Positions 51,601-62,800 of a DNA stretch of 64,000 bases are shown here, in pieces. Below the pieces are notes generated by a model, which was given only the letters and a program-made list of their open reading frames with translations, made no database searches and was not told the DNA's origin. The DNA comes from Scortum barcoo (taxonomy: Eukaryota; Chordata; Actinopteri; Centrarchiformes; Terapontidae), in contig CM041536.1 of the NCBI GenBank assembly GCA_023238725.1, forward strand, positions 11,489,271 through 11,553,270. The letters run 5' to 3'. The translations under genes and the position numbers were made by a program. How positions within the stretch are numbered: the stretch's first letter is position 1; the number at the start of each line of letters is the position of its first letter.

Positions 51601-54600
51601 GCGGCTGCTGCGAGTGGAGATGCAGCGCTGTCTGAGTTGCCTAAAGGGGAAACGGGGGAAGATCAGTCAGCTGCAGGAGGAGCTCCAGCTCTGTCAGAGT
51701 CGAGTGAACGCGCTGCAGACCCAATTAGACGAAGCCGAGCTCAGCTCTTCGGTGAGGACTCCCCTCTACATAACCAGACACAAGCTTTTATGTTGCATTG
51801 CTGAGTAAGACATCACTGTACCTGTATACACGGTCATAGCTATCATTCCGATTTAGCTAGATACACAAATTTGATTCCTTGCTAAAGAAACAGAAAAAGG
51901 AAATGTATGTAAATGCTCAGGTCGAATAACAAACCCATTAAAACATGGACCTAAAAGTATTGAAGTTTTAAGTTCAAGCAGTTTTCTTGTCAACACTATT
52001 CAGTTGCAGCAGCATAAAAAGAAACAAATAGAAATGTTTTGGTATACTGTAAGCATAAGACAATGTATAAATAAAAGGCAGCAGATTAAATGGCGCTAAT
52101 GGAAACAGGGATCTTTTAAAAAAAACTATCTATGTTCAAAGGTCAAAGAGAGTAGCCAGATGAAACATCTCGATATAACTGGAGAGTCTCAGAAAGAGTT
52201 CATGAGGCTACAGGAAGACAAACGACACCTGCAGCAACAAGTGGAGGTTGGTTATAGTTTATTTTCAAATGAATAATCTTCCTCTCTTTTGAGACTGCAA
52301 TAAAAGACTGAATAATCCTGTTCTCTCCCAACTCTAGGCATTAGAAAAGAAGAATAAGGAGCTGAAACAGAATGAGGAGAAGGTGAGATCTGCCAACTCT
52401 GAACTTTGTACCAAGATGAGGGAGATGATCCAGGAACTGGACCAAGAGAAACAGGAAGCTGCTGAGAGGTAAGGCACAATGGAAGGGAATAAGATTACAG
52501 TTAATTAATGTTTTCTGTACCTCAAATTACAATAAAGCGTGTATACATATGTATATTTCTATTTCTTCATGGAGGTCTGAGCGGATTCATCAGCAGTACA
52601 GGGACGATGTGGTGAACCAGATCAGAACAGAGCTCATGGTGGAACACGATGCTCAGATCAAACAGCTGACTGAACAGCACCAACAGCAGATCCAACACTT
52701 ACAGTGAGTCCTCTGCACCCTATACTGAAACGTGGAGTTATCTGGAAACCTTTGCAGCTCAGTAACAGTGCTCTTTGCGTTTCCACAGGACCCAGCTATC
52801 TGAAGTTCATGATAAGATGCTGACCGTGCAAGAGTGTTACATATCTGTCTGTAAGGAGAAGGACGTGCTTGAAGAAAGCATACGAAGCAGGGAGGGGGAG
52901 GTGGCTTTGATAAGAGAAAATGAGGTATACAAGTTCCTAAAATGTTTCAGTTGTCAGAAGCAGCTAGACGTGGCTCTTAAACTCATCACACTCGCAACGG
53001 ATATAATATAAAATATCAAATGCACTGATATTGTAGGATAAAAGATTATTTAGAAGAATTACAAAGTCTGTATTTACTTTTGTACTCATAATGGCTGCGT
53101 TGACTCATTTGGAACGCAAAGCTTTTGCTATTTTTGACATTTTGTTTGCTGTATTCCACAAATCTGTTTCTCTTTGATTAAGTTCTCTGTATCCAATATA
53201 GATTATCTGTGGACTCATATGTGATCGAATGCTTGTTATTTCCAGAAAAAGTTGAGAGAGGAGAGTGGTGCAGCTGTGGAGAAGCTGAGGGCGGATCTGG
53301 AGGCTCAGCATCAGGCATCAATAAACCAGCTCAAAGCTCTCTGGTCCAAAGAAAAGGAGACAGAGATCCAGGAGCAGGCAAACTCACATGTAGCCTTAGC
53401 CAAAGCTGCTTGGGACGAGGAACTACGAAAGGTATGATTTTCCATAATTGCTGTCCATTTGCTGCCTCCCTCAACCCCTAATGACGATTTTATGTCAAAC
53501 CTAAAGGTTTTTATTGCCCCTGTGCAGATGGAGATGACCTGGGCCAAGAGGCTGGAAGAGGCTAGGAGAGACAAATACACAGAGGCTACTGAGGTAACCT
53601 GTCAGACAGATGAGACTGAGGCCAGCACTGTGACAATTACGGTCGAGGAGCTGGACTCCAGGCTCAGTGCCCAGAAACAGCAGCTGCAACTGGAAGCTGA
53701 CAAGGTCAAACGCAAAGCTGTGGAGGAAGCCAGGAAACAAACTCAGAGAGAGCTACATGAGAAACACTTGGAGGACATGGCCAAACAGGTCAGTGGGCTT
53801 TTTTAAATAGTTGTACTAGTTTCCCAAAGTGTTTTAATGAGTGGAGCTCACTGGAACCAATCCAGTGCCACTAGACATGCTAAGACTGTGTTATTCACAC
53901 ACACACACACAGATTTTTCAGTTTTTTTCTTCTACATATTACGCAACTCTTCAGCATATCGTGCACTATTTCCCAAACTTTTTCACCTATCTTGCCTTCA
54001 TCAGGGGTTGACAACTTTAATAGATGTCATAAATGTGTTGGTGTTTCAGGTTGAAGGTGCAGTAATGAGGGCCTACAATCGCTGGATTGAAGATTTGACT
54101 TCATTGCCTGAATACCAAGCCTCTCTTCAAAAAGAGAGGGAGAAATGGGAAGAACTACAAGAAAAACATACAGAACAGCGGGTATTACAGGGTTTTATCT
54201 TTGTGTTAAAATGTGCAACTGTCTTTTCTATTCTGAAAATGTATATATATGTAAATCCTCAATTCAAATGTGCCAGGTATCCCAGGCCTTGAGGGAGGCG
54301 GAGGAGCAGTTGCATAAGAAGCACAATAACCAGCTGGAGGAGCAGATCTCTGGAACACAGAGGGTGGATGAGCTCCAAGAGGAGGTGGCAGCGCTCCAGA
54401 CTCAGCTGGAGCAGGTGAGCAGAGAGCAAGCCGCCCTCCTGAAGGCCGAGCTGGCCGGAGCCAGAGCAGCCTGGAACCGAGATAAACAGCAGGAGATCTC
54501 GGTCATCCAGGCCCGCAGTGAGCAGGTGTACCAAACCAAGCTGCATGAGCAGTGCAAAAAGCTGGAGCAGGCTTTGCAGCATGCCAGAGAGGATGCGGCT

Positions 54601-56551
54601 CTCCAGAAGAAGGAGCTTCTCCTTCAGATGGAGGCCAGGCTACAGCAGACTCTGAGGGCCCGAGAGGAGGAGTGGAGATGTCAGCATGCGGAGAAGGACC
54701 AGAGCCAGAAACAGCAGCTGAGAAATGATTTACTAGCAGAGCTTCAGACTAGTCTGGCAGAGTTTCAGGCACAACTTCTCAGGGATCCCAAAACAGATCA
54801 GCAGGGCACTGAAGACATCAAGAGGACCAGCAGGGACACATCAGAGGGCGCAATAACGCACATCATCCACACGTCCTGTAAAGACATCGTCAACAGAGCA
54901 GTATCTCAAGCCAAGAAGGAATGGAAGAAAGTGAGTTCTGATTGGATTATCTTTTGTCTAAAGATGAAATAAATGATTTTATGTGTTAATCATTGGGAAG
55001 ACTGGATTTATTCAGTTGGGTTTGCAAAAACCAGCGGTTAGTGTTATAATACAAAGCAAAAAGATATGTTGTGAAGATTTTACTAATGCAAGCCATGATT
55101 AATTATAACTTGTCCGAATATGCTTTTTTAAAATTATATTTTGTTATTTTATGTGGTACAATGTGTATAAGTTGCTTTTAGCCCTTATTGTTTCATTTAC
55201 AGATAAGTGAGGAAAGACTGAGCCTTGTGTTAAAAGAAACACAGCAGCAGCATGAGAGAGAAATTGACCGAATCCAAAGTATGTATTGTACCCTCATCGT
55301 CTCTCCACTAAGCAGGAAAACTTTCTACTTAAGTTTACTTGACCCTGTTGTCCTCCAGGCTCTTTGTCTCAGAGGAAGGAGCAGCCTCGTTGCAGGAAGG
55401 AGTGCGCCGAGACTGTAAGTAAGCTGCAGAAGAAGAACCAGGAGCTCCAGAGACACTTGGAGAAAGCCTGTCGTCAACTCCAGCACAGTGTTCGAGAGCA
55501 CAAAACCGCCATGCAACACCTGAAAGGTAGTGATGCATTTTAAATGTTTCTTTGCAAAGACTGTATCTGTACTTCTGTGCTGATGGTCTATGACACTGTT
55601 TACTGTAGATGAGCATGAAAGCAAGTTACAAAAGGCAAAGGAGGAACATCTGCAGCAGCTTGACGAAGTGAAGAAAGCCAAAGAATCTTCTGGGTTCGTG
55701 TTTTTATCATTTTGCATTTTTAGTTCAAAGGGAAAAGAGAGATTGTTTCCTTAGCTGTTTGTTTACTGTTACATGAGAAGTTTGTAATTTTTTACATAAA
55801 AGGGCTAAAGTGACAAACATTTGTATGTTTTCTATTTGGGGTAATATTTACATTATTCTGTTCAATAAAATGCTCGTGACTTTTGGGACATCATTTTGAT
55901 GACGAGCTCAAGCAAGACTTTATTTTAGTTTCAGTTAATACTTATTATAAGTTATTCTAGTCCTTCATTATGTCCAGCTCCAACATCAAGTTGGGGATGT
56001 CAGTGCCATTTAATAAGACCATTGAAACCTCAGTCTCAACCCTCAGTTAGACTTAACAGCACTTGGATACTGTTGTCCCACTGCTGGTATTTATAAGTAT
56101 TTGATGATAACTGCTGTACACCTTTAATTAAGGTACAACATATGTTCATTGTTAAATGTATAAATAAGTTGTGTCTAAAGGGTCCATAATGTTTTATTTG
56201 TGTAGAAACCTTAACTATGCAGGAAGCTGGAAAAACAAAGTATTGAGGGCTCTTCAATATATAAATTGTTTATACTGTCTAAATTCTTTATGTAAAGTGA
56301 AAATAACCCAAGTGGTTGTTACGGTTCATTTTAAAAAAATTTAAAACAAATTCCTTATGTTGCACTATTTGTTTGTTTGTTTTTTTCTTTAAAATACACA
56401 TACATACAAAGTTTAATGTGCACTTACTTTTATGTGTGGTTGTAGTGCTCTGAAAATCATGTGCAGGGTATCAGATGGTAGTTTTACAAATACTTTGTGT
56501 AAAAACCCTATCTCAGTAGATTTTAGTATTGCAGGTTCTGCGGTGTGTGTG

Positions 56552-56582
<31 letters not shown>

Positions 56583-58096
56583 CTCCAATGTGAACATGAT
56601 GGGAGTAGCATTCATTTGTATCAAACAACATTAGTTTATAAAAAATGAATTTCAGTAAAACTATTCCAACAAATTGAATCTCGTTTGCAGTAGTTGTGAT
56701 CTTCAGCAAGGCCTCGAGGAGATGAAACAACAATACCTGATGACTGTTGAAAAGATCAGAGGTTTGTAATGATGTTGATTTTTGATATACCTGTGGTTGA
56801 GTGAAAAGCACATATCAATTTTTTATTTTTTTCCTTTTTGGTCAGGAGACATGCTGCGTTACCTCCAGGAGAGTCGGGAGCGAGCAGCAGAGATGATCCG
56901 CATGGAGGTGCAGAGGGAGAGGCAGGACACGGCCAGAAAGATGCGACGCTATTATCTCACCTGTCTGCAGGAGTTACTGGAGGACGGAGGAAAGACTACA
57001 GGGCAAGAGGCCATGATTGTCTTAAACTTGTTTGCTTGCTTCATCATGGCTCTTGGGGCTAATTGTATTGATCTTCCTGTCTTCTGCAGGGCTGAAAAGA
57101 AAATAATAAATGCTGCAAGCAAGCTGGCAGCCATGGCTAAAGTGCTGGAGACGCCAATCAAAAGTAAACCTGGAAAGAACTCCGGTTTACAAAGTGAGTC
57201 CTGTTGTGCAGAACTGCTGCACTGTTTCTTTAAACTATCAATGTGGTGTGAATATGTGGTTTGTATTGACACGCTGTTTGTCGTCTTTGTCTGCAGCTGA
57301 TGGCCCCCCAGGTAGAACAGCAGGTTTCAGCACAAACCTGGCAACACTAGCTGAGCTTCCAGACATCAGGCCAGAGGAGAGATCCCACAGGGAAAAGACT
57401 CCTGCTGATTCAAAGCAGAAACTAACCACTACAGCAAAGACTAAACCTTTGAATCACCCAGACATTTCTGCATCCGGGAAGGAGGCCTCTGTGGATGCAG
57501 GGCTGAAACCCCAAACTGCCGCTCACACACACCTTCACTCTTACAAACCTTCTCAACAGACGGCTTCTCCATCCCAGGTAGATTTTGTCAGTGCGTCTGT
57601 GAGGAGTAAAAGCAGGGAGCTGTACCTGCAGGGAGTCGACTCCAGCAAAGCAGACAACGGCCTCGACTCAGAGCGACAGAGTAAACCCTTCGCCATGCAA
57701 GAAGCTCCTGTCAGAGATGAGAAACGGACCGACTGGAGCATGACCAGCAGTGACTCAGACACGGGCTTCCAGGTTCCCAGACTCTCCTTCTCGGGGAGGA
57801 AAGTGGAACCAGTGAAGCCATTTTCCGTCTCCACTGCATCAGCCAGGGACTTTGGAGAGTTTGGTGGCTTCACCCCAGATGTTTCTGATGTGACTGTATA
57901 TAATGAAATTGCCAAGAAAACACCTCATGCCAAGACCTTTAACGTTCACCATGCAAAGACCAGCACGCACAGAGAGCCCACCCCCGGCTCTGAAGGTGAT
58001 GGGCAGCACGGAGTTTGTCCCAGGCCTCTGTTCTCTGAGTTGAGACAGCACCAGCAGGACAGCGGCTTTGACAGTCCGTTCTACCATCAAAAATGA
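45607..58096 (+). CDS. cep152: Centrosomal protein of 152 kDa
   Basis: Twenty-seven coding exons: 45607-45693, 48009-48115, 48249-48309, 48407-48706, 48915-49074, 49516-49656, 50088-50227, 50385-50585, 50754-50901, 51039-51130, 51244-51407, 51550-51751, 52142-52246, 52338-52468, 52575-52703, 52789-52924, 53246-53431, 53528-53788, 54050-54181, 54277-54930, 55203-55278, 55359-55526, 55609-55693, 56691-56761, 56846-57002, 57090-57193, 57297-58096. They total 4998 bp, or 1665 aa (human about 1710), with all phases closing. CEP152 (Asterless) rings the parent centriole, recruits PLK4 and CPAP and is needed for centriole duplication. The acidic N-terminus (EEEYDQEDYAREQE, then LLTDLPDDMLED) matches the PLK4-binding segment. 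Coiled coil runs from about residue 240 to 1400, with RYLQESRERAAEMIRMEVQRER conserved. The tail ends QQDSGFDSPF, as in human. Exon 57002 ends at a GC donor. Confidence 0.95.
56552..56578. repeat. Poly-T tract, about 27 bases
   Basis: A pure T run in a cep152 intron after a GTGTGTGT stretch. It may be the A-tail of a minus-strand retroposed fragment, but no body is recognised. Confidence 0.85.
57003..57089 (+). other. cep152: 87-bp GC-AG intron of cep152, readable in frame
   Basis: The upstream exon ends ACAGG|GCAAGA and the downstream exon begins after CTTCTGCAG. Joining here yields GGKTTGAEKKIINAASK, collinear with human DDGKEGAEKKIMNAASK. No GT donor is available nearby. The intron is 29 codons without a stop, so retention would insert a mostly hydrophobic peptide rather than truncate the protein. 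Confidence 0.85.
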
Positions 58097-58244
58097 CAAA
58101 GTGAAGGCAGGTATGAAGTGAAAGGGAAACTTGATGGTTTCAGTCAGCTTACCAAATGGTGCCTTTTTAATACTGTGTGTTAAGTTTACAAGATGCAGAA
58201 CCGTTGCCTTCATAGTCGCTAGCAGTGTGTTTGTGTTTGTTACC

Positions 58245-58885
58245 ATTGTTAAAGGAATACTTTGACATATTGGTAAAATGATTGCGTCCTTGGTGTAGGT
58301 TCGATGAGAGGAATGATACCACTCATGTTTGTACGCCACGTATGAAGCTACAAATGGTTAGCTTAGCTTAGCATAAAAAGCGGAAGCGGATGGAAACAGC
58401 CAGTAAATAATAAAAATATACCTACCACAGCCTCTGAAGCTCACTAATGAAAAAAGATATGTCGTTTTTTTATTCAGTACAAATCTAAGAGTAAAAACAT
58501 CCAGGAGTATTGTTGTGTGTGAGATTTAAAGGCAACCAACTAAGGCTTCCCTGACAAGAAGTAAAAAACAAATGAGATAAAACATCTTGTTGTGAATTCT
58601 CGGCCAGGAGATTACAGCAGAAAATGAAAAGATTCAACAAGATTTAAACAAAAGATAGAACATGTTCATTAGTGAGCTTTCAAGGTGCTGCTAGGCAGAT
58701 TTTGTCACCTTCAGACAGAGGCTAGCTGTTTCCAATCTGTACGCTAAACTAAGTTAAGCTAAGCTAAATGGCTTCATATTTGTCATACAGACATAGGAGT
58801 GGTGTCAATAATCTAATTTAACTCACAATAAGAAAGCAAGTAAGTGTATATCCCCAAAATGTCAAACTGTTGCTTTATTGCATCG
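58245..58885. repeat. Foldback (MITE-like) element with long inverted ends, copy 2, in the cep152 3' UTR
   Basis: The left end AAAGGAATACTTTGACATATTGG and the complement of the right end (AAAGCAACAGTTTGACATTTTGG) are terminal inverted repeats. Inside them, ATGAAGCTACAAATGGTTAGCTTAGCTTAGC is mirrored by GCTAAGCTAAATGGCTTCATATTTG. It lies between the cep152 stop and its AATAAA at 59341, so it is probably transcribed. Confidence 0.75.
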
Positions 58886-59340
58886 TGTCAAAAGAACGCT
58901 GGTTACATTTGCACCTTTCTGTCCTGATCAGTGTAGCTGTTTGAGTGTTTATTTAGGCCTCTCATACTTCTTTTTAACCTTTAAGATTGGTCCTAGTTCT
59001 ACGGCTCAATGAAGCGCTCAGAGCAGTGTGATCCAGGTTGAAATAAGTAAACAAGGATGCATTAACTGAACACTGCACGTTGGTTCAAAAGTTGTTGTGC
59101 ATCCCATCCTGTGATTTTTAACTCAACCCTGAATGACTGATAGCTGTCTCTTACGGGCTCAATGATTTGTAGATAAGATTCATACAAAGCTTTTGTCACT
59201 TTGACTTCTGTTGTGTCTCAGTAGGCTTTAGTTTCCAGTGTGTCTGTTTTTATATGTTGAAATATTTTATATCACGTTAACGAGATATGCTGTGCATAGA
59301 TTATAAATGTGTTTTTTTTTTTATATATTGCTGTTATTTT

Positions 59341-59346
59341 AATAAA
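59341..59346 (+). terminator. cep152: Polyadenylation signal candidate of cep152
   Basis: AATAAATCTTG lies 1.25 kb after the stop codon, beyond the foldback element, with a T-rich stretch just downstream. Confidence 0.5.
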
Positions 59347-59759
59347 TCTTGTATTTTTATTGTGAACTAAAAATGAGTAATTCATTTCTTGTGAGAGCTG
59401 AGCCTCTCCAGAAAATCCTGTTCTGTCCTAAACAAGATGTATGATGGCATAAATGCAATCATATTTACTACATTTTCAAACACAAGCTCATTTTGGTGGA
59501 TACTGATAAATACAGCCATCATTCAGATTTAGTTAAGGATGAGTTAAGTTGAGTCAATCATCAGAATTTTTTTAATGCCAAAAATACCCAAAATTCACCA
59601 GGTCCAACTTCTTAAAGATGTCAGAGACAGTGAACACATCTGGATTCACTTCCTCTTTTGTAAACCGGTTAATCTTAATTCTCAACATCTCATAACCTTT
59701 GATTGGGGCTCTGCGCTCCTCCTCCTGCTCCTCATATCGTTTCGTCCCGACCCCCTTTC

Positions 59760-59808
59760 TAAAACTATAAAACTTTGACAGGTTGCAGATTTTGTCGCAG
59801 TTTTAAAA
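59760..59808 (+). promoter_or_regulatory. slc27a2: TATA-like box in front of slc27a2
   Basis: CTATAAAAC at 59765-59773 lies about 40 bases before the likely initiator ATG at 59809. Used as a TATA box, it would give a very short 5' UTR. Confidence 0.4.
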
Positions 59809-62800
59809 ATGCTCACCTGGGTCGCGTTTGCAGCTGCGCTTTTTCTCGCCTTTTTTTTTATTCCGCCATCCCTACTTTTTCCAGGATGTCCAAAACTTGT
59901 GCTTCAAAATTTAAACAAAGACGCCGACTCCGAAAGTCCATGGAGACGAACTACACCATCCTGGACCACTTTTTGCACGGGGTGGAGGCGCAGCCGCACA
60001 AAGCCTTCATCCTCTTTAAAGATGAGACGTTCACGTACCGGGACGCGGACGAGCACAGCAACAGAGCCGGCAGGGTGTTCCTGCAGAGCGGCCTGGTGAA
60101 GGCGGGGGACACGGTGGCCCTGTTCATGGGAAACGAGCCCGTGTTTGTGTGGCTGTGGCTGGGCTTGGCGAAGATCGGATGTTCCGCCGCTTTCCTCAAC
60201 TACAACATCAGATCCAAGTCTCTGCTGCACAGCTTCAGCTGCTCCGGGGCCAAAACTCTGGTGGCAGCTGAAGGTAGGAGGCACACTGAAGGCTCCACCG
60301 GTGGGACAAGAATCATTTAGTGAACAGTAATACACTGTAACAACAGTGTATTGTATTGCAAGTTTAATTTATGTAAAAACAAAAATATTATAATCAAGCT
60401 GTACTTCAGTATCTAAACTCAAAGTACTCATCCTGCATACAGTCACATTTACCCAACTCAGTACTTTACACTTCTTTATACTTTAAACTACTTCTGCTAC
60501 TCTGATATAATATTATACTATATATCCCACTACACCTTTATTCAAGTTTGCTAATTACTTTTCAAATTCATACTTTATATGTAAGACAACCTATGATGCA
60601 TGGGAATGGATGAAACTACCCAAAAGTATATGAAGGTAAAATAAAGTTTACCATAACATCATCAAAATACTGCTTACAAGCCAATAACATCTGATGTAAC
60701 ACTGTGAATGGAGCTGTTTTGCGGAATGAGTGCTTTTACTTTTGCTACTTGAAGTATCTGAAGCTTCCTGTTAGTGTTTCAATGCAGGTGCTTATAATGG
60801 AGTATTTTTATACTAAAGTAAAATACTTGAATAAGCTCAGTATAATACATCATTTCTGGATAAATACAGCTGGTTTGATTTCACAGCTGATTGTGGTGGG
60901 ATCGAGGTGTTCACTATTTCCCTCTGAAACGTTGTAGAGTAGCAGTACAAAATAGAAGTACTCAACTAAAGTACAAATACCTCAAAATTGTTTTCAAGTA
61001 CAGGACATAATGATCCTGGTTGGCACTTAAAGCAACATATGATGAGATTTAGTACGAAACATTTGGGAACGTTTTGGTTTGTTTCAGGAGTTAACGGCTC
61101 AGTTTTATGTAAAACAAAATGAATGTAACTACACTCTATCTGCAATTTGCTGTAGTGTCATTACATAATCCTCAGATTAAAAAATCTGACAGACTTGAGT
61201 ATATCAGGTCTATTTATACATCTACTTTACCACATTTCAGCAGGAAATATTATACTTTTTACTCCACTACATTTGACTGGGAACTACTGGACTTACCTTA
61301 CACCTTATTTATCAGTATCAACAACTCATATTTAATATTTTCTGATGATAATGCTTCTGTTCTTTACTTTAGTGACTCTTCAAATGTCAGACTTGTATTC
61401 TTGACATTGTTATATTGGTATTTTTACTTCTTGCTTCACCTACTCTCTTCTACTGGACTGCAGTAAGACTCTGCCTCAGTTGCAGAGGAATAAAAACATC
61501 CATTACTGCTGAAGATAAGGATAAAATTGATTTTTTAATGTATCATTCTTAATCCTTGTAAGTCTTTTGGTTGCTAACAATTGTTGGTTTGGTTTTATTT
61601 CCAGAGTTACAGGATGCTGTGGAGGAGGTCCTGCCTCATCTGCTGGAGCACCAGGTCACTGTTTACATCCTGGCTGACAGATGCAGAACTGCAAATATGA
61701 AGAGCTTCAAAGACAAAATGAGCCAGGCCTCCTCTGAGCCATTGTCCAGAGATTTAAGGTCACAGATAACCTTGCAGAATCCAGCAGTCTACATATACAC
61801 ATCTGGAACAACAGGTTAGCTACTTCAGACGTCAAATGTTCAGGATTAAACAGTGTTAGAAACAGCGCAGACAGCACGTACCTCTGGTTTTTCCTCAACA
61901 GGTGTCCCCAAAGCAGCAGTGCTCACTTATGCCAAAGTGTGGAACATGTCTTCGCTTCTGCTTCAGGCAGGAGTGAACTCCAATGATGTGATTTATACCT
62001 GCCTCCCGCTCTACCACAGCACTGGCTTCTTTGGAGTCATCGCAGGCATTGAGAGGGGTACGCACAAATTTGGGAAGCCTTTATGTTTGATAAACTGTGA
62101 GGGAGCAGCTTTAACAGCACCTAGGATTTTCTTAAGAGATAAGGCTGTTAATCTCTATTTTCATTATTGTTGGCAAATCCAATGAAAAGACCAAAAACTA
62201 AAATGCATTAGTCCGTCCCTTGAGACTTTCCAACTTCCTTACCTTGAGTGAGGCACTCACCCCTGAGCCCATTAGTTCCTACAGAGAACATAAATATTTT
62301 TTTTAGTCAGCATATGTTCCTTAAAAAGCTGCACATTGTAGCATTCAGAAAACAGAAGCTTTTGTTGGACTATTTGCAACTGCGGATTAATGCAGACATT
62401 TGGTGCTGTGTATGCTGTAACACCGTCACCGTCAGAATGTGATGGAAAAATGTAAGAAACATGCAGCTTCTGTCACTTCAAGTGGAACCACTAAAAAATG
62501 GACATTTTCAGGCTCAGAGGGGCCATTTGTTAATAATTAATAGTGTTGAAAACACATCCAGTTTAAAATCTGTGTTAAGATTAACTTTTGAGCAAAAGTG
62601 TTGAGCATTACTGATTAAATGGATGAAGAAGAACTTGTATCATGGGATTGCTCCACTGAATGTTTACAGCAGCAGGATGGTGCATGAAGAACTGAGTAAA
62701 AACAAACATGCTTTATATGCATTATGTGCTTTATAAAGAAGGATCATGTACCTTCTGCAGCAGTGTGGCCCTGTTCATGTTCACAGGTTTCAGAAAACAC

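Noticed and set aside
54259..54582. A 107-codon antisense ORF in the large cep152 exon
   Set aside because: Leu-rich antisense frames are expected opposite CAG/GAG-rich coiled-coil coding sequence.
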